Source of the DNA: CAYMEV01 sp964431655 [NCBI: uncultured bacterium] | GTDB taxonomy: Bacteria > CAYMEV01 | Length of the DNA: 41,976 nucleotides | Assembly: GCA_964431655.1 (NCBI GenBank) | Contig: CAYSKJ010000006.1 | Coordinates: forward strand, 1-41,976 | Direction: 5' to 3' | Shown here: piece by piece, positions 7,587-15,626 of the stretch | How positions within the stretch are numbered: position 1 is the stretch's first letter | How the letters are laid out: every line of letters starts with the position of its first letter | The notes under the pieces: model-generated | Told to the model about the DNA's origin: nothing | What the model saw: the letters and a program-made list of their open reading frames with translations, nothing else | Databases searched by the model: none | Translations under genes and position numbers: made by a program

Positions 7587-8984
7587 ATGTCTGGTCCCTT
7601 TATTGTATTATTGTTTTCAATAGTCATCCTTGCATTTTTTCTTGCTTTCATAACCGTATTATCCCGCTATAAGAAATGCCCCTCGGATAAAATCCTGGTA
7701 ATTTACGGTAAAATAGGGAAAGGCAAGGATGGATACCCTACTTCCTCGAGGTGCCTGCACGGCGGTGCGGCCTTCATATGGCCTGTGTTCCAGCATTACC
7801 AGTTCCTTGATCTGACACCCATTTCCATAGAGGTAAATCTCACCAAGGCCTTGAGCAACCAGAATATCAGGGTGGATGTTCCCTCCCGGTTTACGGTGGG
7901 AATATCAACGGAGCAGAGCATAATGCTGAACGCCGCAGAAAGGCTGCTGGGCCTGGGATTAAACCAGATACAGGAGCTTGCAAAAGATATCATCTTCGGC
8001 CAGCTCAGGCTGGTAATAGCAACGATGAAGATAGAAGAAATCAACAGCGACAGGGATAAATTCCTAGCCAATGTATCCAACAATGTGGAGAATGAGCTTA
8101 AAAAAATAGGCCTTAAGCTGATTAACGTGAACGTTACGGATATAAAGGATGAATCGGGGTATATCGAGGCCCTGGGCAAAGAAGCAGCAGCCAAGGCCAT
8201 AAATGACGCCAAAAAATCCGTTGCTGAAAAGAACAGGGACGGCTCCATAGGCGAGGCCAATGCCAAGCAGGAGGAGAGAATCCAGGTCTCCAAGGCAAAT
8301 GCTTCGGCTGTGGAGGGAGAAAACCTTGCAAAGATAATGGTATCGATATCTGATGCCGAGAGAAGGGAAAAAGAGGCTGAAGTCAATAAAAAGGCAATAG
8401 CTGCGGAGAAGGTCCAGGCCGCCATGGCCCTTGAGGAAGCCTATGAGGCAGAAAAATCAGCGGAAATGAAGAGATCCGAAAAGGTAAGGGCTACCCAGAC
8501 AGCCGATGAGATCATCCCTGCAGAGATAGCCAAGCAGAAGCTTGAGATAGAAGCAGAAGCCGATGCTGAAATGACAAGAAGGAGGTCCAAGGGTGAAGCA
8601 GACGGAAAGCTCTTCATCATGCAGGCCCAGGCCCAGGGGATACTGGAGACCCTTACCAAGCAGGCTGAAGGCTTTAAAAATATTATTGAGGCTGCCGGCA
8701 ATGACTCAAAAAATGCTGCCATGCTCATGATAACCGACAAACTGCCTCAGATTATCCAGAGCCAGGTTGAGGCTGTTAAAAACCTGAAAATAGATAAGAT
8801 TACCGTATGGGATTCCAATGCATCAGGAAAAGACGGTAATGCAACAACCAATTTCCTCTCAGGCATGATTAAATCCATCCCTCCTCTTGATGAACTTTTC
8901 CGGATGGCCGGTATGGAGCTCCCGGAATACCTGGGCAAAAAGTCAGAGGAAAAGAAAGAAGTAAAGAAAGAAGCCATGGAATAA
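7587..8984 (+). CDS. flotillin-like SPFH-domain protein
   Basis: A 465-residue protein with one N-terminal membrane helix (residues 4-26). An SPFH/band-7 domain follows (about 30-200; VDVPSRFTVGIS, NVTDIKDESGYIEALGKEAA), then a long Ala/Glu/Lys coiled coil (about 205-340) rich in EAEA-type repeats, and a C-terminal tail ending in Lys/Glu. This is the flotillin order, nearest to the YqiK/FloT type. Flotillins oligomerise on the inner face of the membrane and scaffold membrane microdomains; no enzymatic activity is expected. It is cotranscribed with the NfeD-like gene and followed by a strong terminator. Long open frames on the opposite strand inside the coiled coil are composition shadows. Confidence 0.93.
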   Translation: MSGPFIVLLFSIVILAFFLAFITVLSRYKKCPSDKILVIYGKIGKGKDGYPTSSRCLHGGAAFIWPVFQHYQFLDLTPISIEVNLTKALSNQNIRVDVPSRFTVGISTEQSIMLNAAERLLGLGLNQIQELAKDIIFGQLRLVIATMKIEEINSDRDKFLANVSNNVENELKKIGLKLINVNVTDIKDESGYIEALGKEAAAKAINDAKKSVAEKNRDGSIGEANAKQEERIQVSKANASAVEGENLAKIMVSISDAERREKEAEVNKKAIAAEKVQAAMALEEAYEAEKSAEMKRSEKVRATQTADEIIPAEIAKQKLEIEAEADAEMTRRRSKGEADGKLFIMQAQAQGILETLTKQAEGFKNIIEAAGNDSKNAAMLMITDKLPQIIQSQVEAVKNLKIDKITVWDSNASGKDGNATTNFLSGMIKSIPPLDELFRMAGMELPEYLGKKSEEKKEVKKEAME

Positions 8985-8988
8985 AGAA

Positions 8989-9019
8989 CAGGGGGCATTG
9001 CCCCCTGCTTCACTTTTTA
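8989..9019. terminator. terminator between flotillin and Kelch genes
   Basis: CAGGGGGC at 8989-8996 pairs perfectly with GCCCCCTG at 9000-9007 around a 3-base loop, followed by CTTCACTTTTT. It starts five bases after the flotillin stop. The convergent Kelch gene ends at 9010, so the hairpin can serve both strands. Confidence 0.85.
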
Positions 9020-11040
9020 GCACTGTATTCTTTATAGATTTCAAGTATCCTGTAAAGGAGATGTTTTTCCTGCCTTTCAGAATAATATACTGCTGAATCG
9101 GTATCCGAAATGCCCTCACTGTCAATTACCGTAAGGCTGATTTCTTTTTTGCCTGTTCCCCTGAATTCATAAACTGGGGTTTTATCCCGGGATTCCCATC
9201 CTGAGCCATCTGCCCAGTAATATTCATATGGCGGTTTCCCCCCTACAGCTATTGTTCCTCTACCCAGAGCTCTGCTGTCACCATGAGAATATAAGCCTCC
9301 TGCTCCAGCATCTGCGACAAGCCTGTCAATCTCCATAATATAGTGAACATTCCTGGTACAGCCTTTTGAGAGAGGAACATCAACAGTGCCCCCCATTAAA
9401 TGAATACTTCCCCCGGCCATTACAGAACCGGAATAGAAATTGAAGGATGGCTTCGGCCTTAATGCAGCCCATCCGCTCTGAGCTCCCTCCCCGGGCCTGT
9501 AAACATAAAGCTCATTTTCCATCCTCCCCCTGTCAAAGAAAAGATAGCCCCCCAAAGAGAGAAGTATGCCAGGATAGCCCGAGCCACCAGGCACAGAGGG
9601 CAATTTATCATCAAGCCATAGGCCTGAAAAGATATCAAAGGCCTCTCCGTCGCCAATTTCATGATAGTTCCGGTTCATGCCCCCCATAACATATATGATG
9701 CCGTTCTTTACAGCCATTCCGCACAGCATCCTGGGGTTACGGGGCAGGGGAAGTTCTTTCCACTGCCCCGTGGATATCTCATACTGGCAGAACCTTATAT
9801 CATAGGGCCCCGGGCTGTTTATATGACCCATTACATATATAATGCCGGCAAATTCCACCATGCTTGGCCTTCTGAAATGCTCATCGGCCCGAAATCCGTC
9901 AGGGCCTGTTATTTTTGCATAATTCCCGCCGTCACTGCTGTAAACATACCGGTAGAGAGTATTGCTCCGGGAACTCATAAAATAGAATGCCCCGTCATAA
10001 TATACAGCTGAATAGGGTTCAGGCTCTGCCTCAGGGGGAGGCGTGAGCATCTCCCATTTCTGACTGGCTGGATCAAACCTGGCAGCCACGCTTGATGCAA
10101 ATCCACCGAAAACATAAATATGTGAGCTGTCCCGGGCTGCCCCCAGGGCGAAATCAGAAAAGGGCAGAGGCGATACCGGTGTCATATCCCGCCAGCGGTT
10201 TGCATACTGTATAATCCTGATTTTTTTATTTATTTCACCGTCGTGGGATTCAATGATCAGGGCATCCTCGTTTGCCCACCAGTCTGCTGATTTGTTCAGG
10301 TTACGGATGTAAAGAACTGTTTCCTGCAGGGGGCCGATAATGACGGGTTTTTCCGGAAGCAGAATGGCATTTGATTTGTTTTCATGGCTTATCTTCAGGC
10401 TCAGCTCTCTCCTGCTGCTGTTTATAAGCTTTATTTCAAGCCTTTCGCTGGCAATATCATAGAAAAGCTGTTCAGGCTCCACACGGAGAGACATAACCTT
10501 TCTTATGGAAGGATTATCCAAAAAAAGCTTTTTGCCCTCCCTTCCGCTGAAATAGCGGATGGCCAGCCGGTACAGGCCATCAGAGTCCACGCTGAATTCC
10601 TTTTGAACAGACCGGCACTGAGAATCCTTAAAGTCTTTGTCCGAAAAGAGTTCGTAAACCCCGCCACCGCTTTTTATAAGGCTTACGGCTATGCTTTCCG
10701 GGCTGAAGGATAACTTTGTCTTTATATAAAAGGACAGCATATAATCTATACCCTTTTTTAATGAAAAATCTCTGGAATAGCACCAGGAATCAGATATTGA
10801 CTCCCTGTCGCCACTGCATACCAGGCTATACTCCCCGTCGCAGGAGTGGTGCCTGCTGAATACAACCTGCCAGGGATTGCCTGACCGGGCATCGGTACTC
10901 CAGCCGTCAGGCATTATGCCCCCCTCGAAGCTTTCATAAAAGACAGGCTCATCTGCTGAAAGAACAATCGGCAGAAACAGGGCTATTAATACAATAAATA
11001 AAAAGAAGGCTAATTTTATGGGTTTCTCATCTTTGACCAT
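9010..11040 (-). CDS. secreted Kelch-type beta-propeller protein
   Basis: A 676-residue exported protein with a signal peptide (residues about 9-29, ending LSA). Residues 32-180 resemble a jelly-roll 'choice-of-anchor J'/MAM-like domain (FYESFEGGIMPDGW, LVCSGDRE). Residues about 280-565 are Kelch repeats, each with a Gly-Gly turn such as IYVFGGFA, IYVMGGMN and IHLMGGTV, forming a beta-propeller. A PKD-like region follows (about 580-650; GGKPPYEYYWADGSG, ISLTVIDSEGISDTD). No catalytic motif is visible; a surface binding or structural role is likely. No Shine-Dalgarno precedes the ATG at 11040, yet the signal peptide supports this start. The 207-base gap upstream, after the release-factor-like gene, holds no gene I can support. 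Confidence 0.85.
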   Translation of the reverse strand: MVKDEKPIKLAFFLFIVLIALFLPIVLSADEPVFYESFEGGIMPDGWSTDARSGNPWQVVFSRHHSCDGEYSLVCSGDRESISDSWCYSRDFSLKKGIDYMLSFYIKTKLSFSPESIAVSLIKSGGGVYELFSDKDFKDSQCRSVQKEFSVDSDGLYRLAIRYFSGREGKKLFLDNPSIRKVMSLRVEPEQLFYDIASERLEIKLINSSRRELSLKISHENKSNAILLPEKPVIIGPLQETVLYIRNLNKSADWWANEDALIIESHDGEINKKIRIIQYANRWRDMTPVSPLPFSDFALGAARDSSHIYVFGGFASSVAARFDPASQKWEMLTPPPEAEPEPYSAVYYDGAFYFMSSRSNTLYRYVYSSDGGNYAKITGPDGFRADEHFRRPSMVEFAGIIYVMGHINSPGPYDIRFCQYEISTGQWKELPLPRNPRMLCGMAVKNGIIYVMGGMNRNYHEIGDGEAFDIFSGLWLDDKLPSVPGGSGYPGILLSLGGYLFFDRGRMENELYVYRPGEGAQSGWAALRPKPSFNFYSGSVMAGGSIHLMGGTVDVPLSKGCTRNVHYIMEIDRLVADAGAGGLYSHGDSRALGRGTIAVGGKPPYEYYWADGSGWESRDKTPVYEFRGTGKKEISLTVIDSEGISDTDSAVYYSERQEKHLLYRILEIYKEYSAKK

Positions 11041-11247
11041 GGTATTATTTTATGAAATATAATATAAAAATCAATAAAGAAGATAAAATGCCGGCTTCAT
11101 GGTCAAGGTATTTTCATATTTTAACAGAAATTTTATAGCTGTTTCAAAGGCTCTCTTGGCATATCCACAAAGAATCTGAATAGAACATGACAGAGGATCA
11201 TTTAAGGAATGCCGGGGGATTCCGCTTTCTTATCAGAAGAAAAAGCT

Positions 11248-12330
11248 TCAGTATCTCAACAGTGCGGCAATATGACCCATTTTATCTAATTCTTCAATAT
11301 AGTCTGCATATTCAATATCAGCAGCGGTCTGGTAAACAAGCTGAGTTATCTCATTAATAATATCTGCAGAAAACACATTATCAGAACTGCAATGAGAGCA
11401 GGTATCTGTATCGGAAGGTTCAAGCCATCCGCAGTCACGGCACCGGGTGCCCCGGAATCTGAAGTTACGTTCAACCAGAACAGCATCTACTCTGCCGAGA
11501 TTAAGATTCTCGAGCACATCTTTCAGACCCATAACAGCTAAACCTCCGGATAAATATACAGATTTTATTTTCATCCAGATGTTTTTTTCTTCACACCGTT
11601 CCAGGGAATTGAACAATTTATAAATTTCATCATCAGGATCTGTCTGTTTTAAGTCAATTACCTCATCAGCCAGAAGTTTATCCCTGAATGAAGATTCCAG
11701 CTCCTGGCGAAGCAGGGTAGTTATCTCTCTGGCGCCGGTCATCACTATCCTTGTAAATTCATGGTCCCGGTCCAGAACCTTCAGATATTCAGTAATATCT
11801 TTCACATAGGACTGCAGTTCCCCGTCCCTTCTTCTTTCATATCTCTGCTGGGACCATCCGCCGACTTTTACATGGTTTTTTATATTCCCCCTTATTTCCT
11901 TCTGGTCCTTCTCTTTCATGGCCGAAACAAGATATACCCTGGCCCTGTCATTATCTACTATCACAACTGCAAAATCCTCATATTCATCCCTTATCTCAGC
12001 AACTGGTTTTATGAAAGGAGATGAACCAAGAACAACCTTATCTTCAACCGGGACTTCCAGTTCATAGCATCTGGCCATATCCAGAAGCCAGCAGATAAAA
12101 AATACTGAACTGTTCAAAGGCCTGGCTTCCTTCTTTAGCTGTTCATAAAACAGCCTGATATTTTCATTGAAGATTTCTTTTTCATCCTGGTCTACAATAA
12201 GCTTATTAAGATTGTCCAGCCTCTCCTCAATGACTTTTAAATCATTAATATCTTTGATATAAAGCGTAAGAAAAGCCCTGTTCCTTGATGAGAAACCGGA
12301 TAGCTCCCTGAGGTCAATTTCCTTAATCAT
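11248..12330 (-). CDS. eRF1/Vms1-like release-factor homologue (GGWSQ loop, zinc ribbon)
   Basis: A 360-residue cytosolic protein with the order of eRF1 domains 2 and 3. Residues 116-136 (DFAVVIVDNDRARVYLV) match the opening strands of the eRF1 middle domain. G157-G158-W159-S160-Q161, followed by QRYERRRD, sits where eRF1 has GGQ and Vms1/ANKZF1-type proteins have GGxxQ. Residues 255-292 (GLAVMGLKDVLENLNLGRVDAVLVERN) match the L7Ae-like domain 3. A CxxC-x10-CxxC zinc ribbon follows at Cys297, 300, 311 and 314, as in archaeal aRF1. The eRF1 domain 1 that reads stop codons is replaced by a short unrelated N-terminus. By family, it should act on peptidyl-tRNA, perhaps on stalled ribosomes. It is last in the antiporter operon, four bases after the esterase gene, with AAGG before the ATG. 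Confidence 0.8.
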   Translation of the reverse strand: MIKEIDLRELSGFSSRNRAFLTLYIKDINDLKVIEERLDNLNKLIVDQDEKEIFNENIRLFYEQLKKEARPLNSSVFFICWLLDMARCYELEVPVEDKVVLGSSPFIKPVAEIRDEYEDFAVVIVDNDRARVYLVSAMKEKDQKEIRGNIKNHVKVGGWSQQRYERRRDGELQSYVKDITEYLKVLDRDHEFTRIVMTGAREITTLLRQELESSFRDKLLADEVIDLKQTDPDDEIYKLFNSLERCEEKNIWMKIKSVYLSGGLAVMGLKDVLENLNLGRVDAVLVERNFRFRGTRCRDCGWLEPSDTDTCSHCSSDNVFSADIINEITQLVYQTAADIEYADYIEELDKMGHIAALLRY

Positions 12331-12334
12331 ATAA

Positions 12335-13135
12335 TCAGTCCTTATTTAATTTTTTTTGTTTGCTTTCTGCAGGCTGACTTCCATAAAACAAATATTCAAG
12401 ATATTCTTCTGTTTTTTCTATAGACCAGCTATGCCTGTTATCATCACAGTCCTTCCAAATTTTTACATCAATGCCTGCCATCATATAATATTCATAATCC
12501 TCATCCATGAGCTGTATAATATTGGGGTAATCATGCCGGTTATGGGCAAGCCCGAGCCTCCACCCTATAAGGGACGGGTCCTGTATCATCTCTTTAAGGT
12601 GTTCGGAACCCTTTCCATGGCTGAAGACACCTTTGACCCTGTCATTGTTCAGATAGGCATGATAATAGGCCATAAATGCCCCGGCACTGAGCCCCAGGTC
12701 ATATATCTCCGGATCAGGTGCGGGCATTATTCTTGTCGATACAGCATCAATCATTTCTTCAATAAAATCAATCTCCTTATCTATAACCCAGCCTGTGCAG
12801 GTCCTTTCCATATGGGTATATGTATATTCCGGGTAGGGAACAGCAAATATAAAATTGTATTTTTCGGCATAATCAGCAAAGAATACCATATCTTCGGGAT
12901 TATTGCCGAAATAATCCGGTGTATTACTGCAGTCGGAACCTGCATAATATATAACAAGACTGTTTGAGCTTTCATAATTTGTCGGCAGGTACAGCAGATA
13001 AGCCCTGTAATTGCCGTACTTATCCCTTATGGGAATCGGGGTGGCATGCCAGCCGCTTTCCTGATAGAATTTCCGGCATCCGGTAAAGATACCTGAATAC
13101 AGTATAAGGAGCAGGATTATGGTTTTTCCTTTCAT
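12335..13135 (-). CDS. alpha/beta-hydrolase esterase lipoprotein
   Basis: A 266-residue lipoprotein (hydrophobic residues 5-17, lipobox FTGC with Cys20). The rest looks like the PHB-depolymerase/feruloyl-esterase branch of the alpha/beta-hydrolase fold. The nucleophile elbow is GLSAG with Ser150, and a late His (HSW, H235) fits the catalytic base; the acid is probably in the DCDDN stretch or at Asp203. A strand near residues 60-67 (LVIYYAGSD) is the usual position of the oxyanion loop. It is presumably anchored in the periplasm or outer membrane. Its ATG overlaps the stop of the EIIA gene (ATGA, 13132-13135) and the release-factor gene follows after four bases, so it is a middle gene of the operon. 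The substrate is unknown. Confidence 0.75.
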   Translation of the reverse strand: MKGKTIILLLILYSGIFTGCRKFYQESGWHATPIPIRDKYGNYRAYLLYLPTNYESSNSLVIYYAGSDCSNTPDYFGNNPEDMVFFADYAEKYNFIFAVPYPEYTYTHMERTCTGWVIDKEIDFIEEMIDAVSTRIMPAPDPEIYDLGLSAGAFMAYYHAYLNNDRVKGVFSHGKGSEHLKEMIQDPSLIGWRLGLAHNRHDYPNIIQLMDEDYEYYMMAGIDVKIWKDCDDNRHSWSIEKTEEYLEYLFYGSQPAESKQKKLNKD

Positions 13136-13947
13136 AGATTGCCTTTGGAATAGGCCAGGTCAAGAACCATTATGGCTATGCCTGAATAATTATCAAGGTC
13201 GCCGACTTCGTCCTCCATGGCCCTTACTACTGCGGGAAGCCTGCTCTCATTAATCTTCGCTATAATAAGTTTGCTGAAAACCTTCTTTTCCCCCGAAAAA
13301 TCAAAGAACTCAAGGAAAAGAGGAACATTGGAAAGAATATTCTCCATGTTCTGGGATTCAAGGATTGTGGCAGCAGTGACTCCGTATTCCACAAAAATCT
13401 CCGTCAGCATTTCCAGTTTATCCTCGTCTTTTACAATTATGAGGGCAAGCTTGTCCTTTGATGCTGCTGTTATGTCAGGCATGTCAGCATGGGCATTCTG
13501 GAGAAAGCTTTCATAGATATTCACCCTGGATGCGGACTTTACCATGAGGTCTCTCAGTTCTGCCTTATTCAGCAGTCTTGAGACCTGAGCCAGGATTTTT
13601 ATATGGTCATCGGGATGGTCATCAGGGCCTACTATTACGACAAATATTTTAGATTTTTTCTTATCCATGCTGTCGAAAGCAATTCCCTTTTTGCTTACAG
13701 CAATACCTACAGCAAATTCTTTTAAGCCTTTCAGCTGGCAGTGAGGAATGGCAATGCCGCTTGTGAATCCGGTACTTCCTTTTTCTTCCCGGTTTTTCAG
13801 AGCTTCATGGATCTGGTCTTCGGAGTGATTTTTAAATACCTCCGACCTTTTCATGAGCCTGGCCAGCTTTTGCAGGGCTTCATCCTTGTTTTCCGCTGAA
13901 AAATCCTCAATACAGCATTCAAGCTTCAAAACATCGTATATCTCCAT
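13132..13947 (-). CDS. PTS EIIA (nitrogen/fructose type) regulatory protein
   Basis: A 271-residue cytosolic protein. Residues 1-150 are a PTS EIIA type-2 domain: GSTGFTSGIAIPHC carries the phosphorylatable His69, and VVIVGPDDHPDDHIKILAQVSRLL is the family's conserved C-terminal block. The remaining ~115 residues form an extra alpha/beta domain (LALIIVKDEDKLEMLTEIF) that looks like a small ACT- or PII-like regulatory fold. No transport PTS components are nearby. The gene lies four bases after a CPA-type antiporter and overlaps the esterase gene by four bases. EIIA(Ntr) proteins control potassium transport in other bacteria, so control of the neighbouring antiporter by phosphorylation state is a reasonable inference. 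Confidence 0.88.
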   Translation of the reverse strand: MEIYDVLKLECCIEDFSAENKDEALQKLARLMKRSEVFKNHSEDQIHEALKNREEKGSTGFTSGIAIPHCQLKGLKEFAVGIAVSKKGIAFDSMDKKKSKIFVVIVGPDDHPDDHIKILAQVSRLLNKAELRDLMVKSASRVNIYESFLQNAHADMPDITAASKDKLALIIVKDEDKLEMLTEIFVEYGVTAATILESQNMENILSNVPLFLEFFDFSGEKKVFSKLIIAKINESRLPAVVRAMEDEVGDLDNYSGIAIMVLDLAYSKGNL

Positions 13948-13951
13948 CTTA

Positions 13952-15187
13952 TCAGCTCCTTTTAAGGCTTTTTAATATAGCATACCGGCTTATCGGGGGA
14001 CCTGCGAGTTCATGAATGAACACGGCAATCAGGACAATATTGACAAGTTTAATGATTTCCGCCTGTACAGAGGCATCGGAATGGGATATAAGAGGTGATG
14101 CCTGAATGAACAGTATAAGGCCCAGAGCAACTCCTGCCTGGGGAAGAAGGCATAGGCCAAGGTTGTTCTTTACCTCCCGGGGAAGTTTCATGATAGCGGA
14201 AGGGATGAAAATTCCCGAATATTTCCCTATTGCCCGGAAGAATACATAGGCGAAAGCAATCAGAATTATCCTGGTATCTGCAAAAACATGAAAGTCCAGT
14301 TCTGTACCGGCAATAGCAAAAAATATGGCATAGAGGGGAGGGGTGATGGGTTCAAAGGCTTTAAGTATCCTCAGGTTTTTTCTTGAGATGTTGACCAGCA
14401 TAAAGCCCACCGCCATATTTGTAATCAGTGGGGATAGTCTGAGGGTTATGGATATGGAAGTAATAACAAATACTATACCCAGCGATATAATCATTATCTC
14501 ATTGCGGTTGGTTTTCCTTGCAATGGAAAAGTGGGCAACAACTGCCCCCAGAATACCCATGAGAAGGGAGAGGATAATCTCAAAGCTGACATGGCGGAGA
14601 GTGGTTCCTAAATTCAAGGCCTCCTGACCCAGGCTGGAGGATACCACGGCAAAAACAACCGAGAAAATCACTATGGTCCCTGCATCATCCAGTGCAACAA
14701 TGCCATAGAGATAGTCCACAAAAGGGCCCCTTGCCTTCAGCTTCTCTACAATAACAACCGTTGCCGCAGGGGCTGTGGCGGCAGAAATGGCGCCCAGAAG
14801 AAAAGCTATGTAAACAGGCATATTGAAGATTAACATTCCGAAGGATACGGCAAAGAATGCAAAGAACATCTGGGTAAGGGTGAGAAAGACCATCCTCGGC
14901 CCGTAAGCCTTCAGCTTGGTAAGAGAAAATTCACTTCCAATAGATACGGCTATCAGTGAAAGGGTGATCTCGCACATATTTTTCAAAAGTTCAGAGTTCT
15001 CATAGGTAATCATATCCAGCATGGATCTGCCGGTTATTATGCCTGCAATGATATAGCCTGTTATGGAAGGGAGCTTTAATTTTTCGGCTGCCTGGCCAAA
15101 AACATAGCCCATTATAAGAAGAAAACCCGTACTGAATATTATGTGGTGGGAGAAGGATTCTTTGATAAGCTCGAGAATACTGGTCAT
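13952..15187 (-). CDS. cation:proton antiporter (CPA superfamily)
   Basis: A 411-residue integral inner-membrane protein with about 12 hydrophobic segments and no cytoplasmic TrkA-N/C domain. The N-terminal KLPSITGYIIAGIITG and the unwound-helix region (ISAATAPAATVVIVEKL) are CPA2-like. A double Asp, D167-D168 in VALDDAGTIV, matches the ion-binding pair of electrogenic antiporters. It exchanges Na+ or K+ for H+; the ion cannot be assigned. It is the first gene of the four-gene minus-strand operon that continues with an EIIA-like regulator. The second antiporter (34485-35714) has its Asp pair at the same residue numbers, so the two are related, but that one lacks an EIIA partner. Confidence 0.9.
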   Translation of the reverse strand: MTSILELIKESFSHHIIFSTGFLLIMGYVFGQAAEKLKLPSITGYIIAGIITGRSMLDMITYENSELLKNMCEITLSLIAVSIGSEFSLTKLKAYGPRMVFLTLTQMFFAFFAVSFGMLIFNMPVYIAFLLGAISAATAPAATVVIVEKLKARGPFVDYLYGIVALDDAGTIVIFSVVFAVVSSSLGQEALNLGTTLRHVSFEIILSLLMGILGAVVAHFSIARKTNRNEIMIISLGIVFVITSISITLRLSPLITNMAVGFMLVNISRKNLRILKAFEPITPPLYAIFFAIAGTELDFHVFADTRIILIAFAYVFFRAIGKYSGIFIPSAIMKLPREVKNNLGLCLLPQAGVALGLILFIQASPLISHSDASVQAEIIKLVNIVLIAVFIHELAGPPISRYAILKSLKRS

Positions 15188-15356
15188 AAACTGTATAAAA
15201 ACCCTTTCATAATGTTATTTATAGCTTAATCTATTTTTTTATGGCATTATTGCAAACAAAAAATTCACCCTGTCTTTGTAATATAATTAAATAATGGACA
15301 AAGACTTCAGGATGCTTTATATTTTATCAGGAATAAATATGCCCGGAGGCTTAATG
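15188..15356. promoter_or_regulatory. divergent promoter region of the antiporter operon and yggT
   Basis: An AT-rich gap between divergent genes. TATAAT at 15282-15287 is a good plus-strand -10 for yggT, but no matching -35 is present at normal spacing. GGAGG at 15345-15349 is the yggT ribosome-binding site. Confidence 0.45.
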
Positions 15357-15626
15357 ATGAATTACCAGCTTTACAGGTTTTTAAGCTTTATTATAGATGT
15401 GTATGTATTTATCCTTTTTGCCAGGGCAATATCATCATGGATTACTGTGGACAGGTCCCACCCGGTTATTTTATTCCTTTACAATGTGACTGAGCCTGTT
15501 TTAAGGCCCATAAGGAGAGTGATCCCCCCACTGGGTATGATCGACCTCTCCATACTGGTATTATTCTTCGGGCTCCATATCTTAAAGGTAATTCTTCGAT
15601 CCATGCTCGGGATATATTTTTACTGA
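15357..15626 (+). CDS. yggT: YggT family membrane protein
   Basis: An 89-residue inner-membrane protein with two hydrophobic helices (about residues 7-27 and 60-82). The family signature lies between them: SSWITVDRSHPVILFLYNVTEPVLRPIRRVIPPLG. YggT-type proteins are implicated in osmotic tolerance in Escherichia coli and in cofactor or complex assembly in photosynthetic relatives; a general function is not settled. Start 15357 is preferred over an upstream in-frame ATG at 15294 and the adjacent one at 15354, because GGAGG ends seven bases before it. Its stop overlaps the ATG of the downstream subtilase (TGATG), implying translational coupling of a membrane protein with a secreted protease, an unusual pairing. 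Confidence 0.88.
   Translation: MNYQLYRFLSFIIDVYVFILFARAISSWITVDRSHPVILFLYNVTEPVLRPIRRVIPPLGMIDLSILVLFFGLHILKVILRSMLGIYFY

Noticed and set aside
7796-8425. A 209-codon open frame antisense to flotillin
   Set aside because: It mirrors the Ala/Glu/Lys coiled-coil codons of the flotillin gene; the protein is low-complexity Ser/Ala/Leu with no start signal.
11041-11247. Small gene or terminator in the gap between the release-factor homologue and the Kelch gene
   Set aside because: Only a 28-codon frame (from 11052) and a 5-bp hairpin near 11210-11228; neither has supporting signals.
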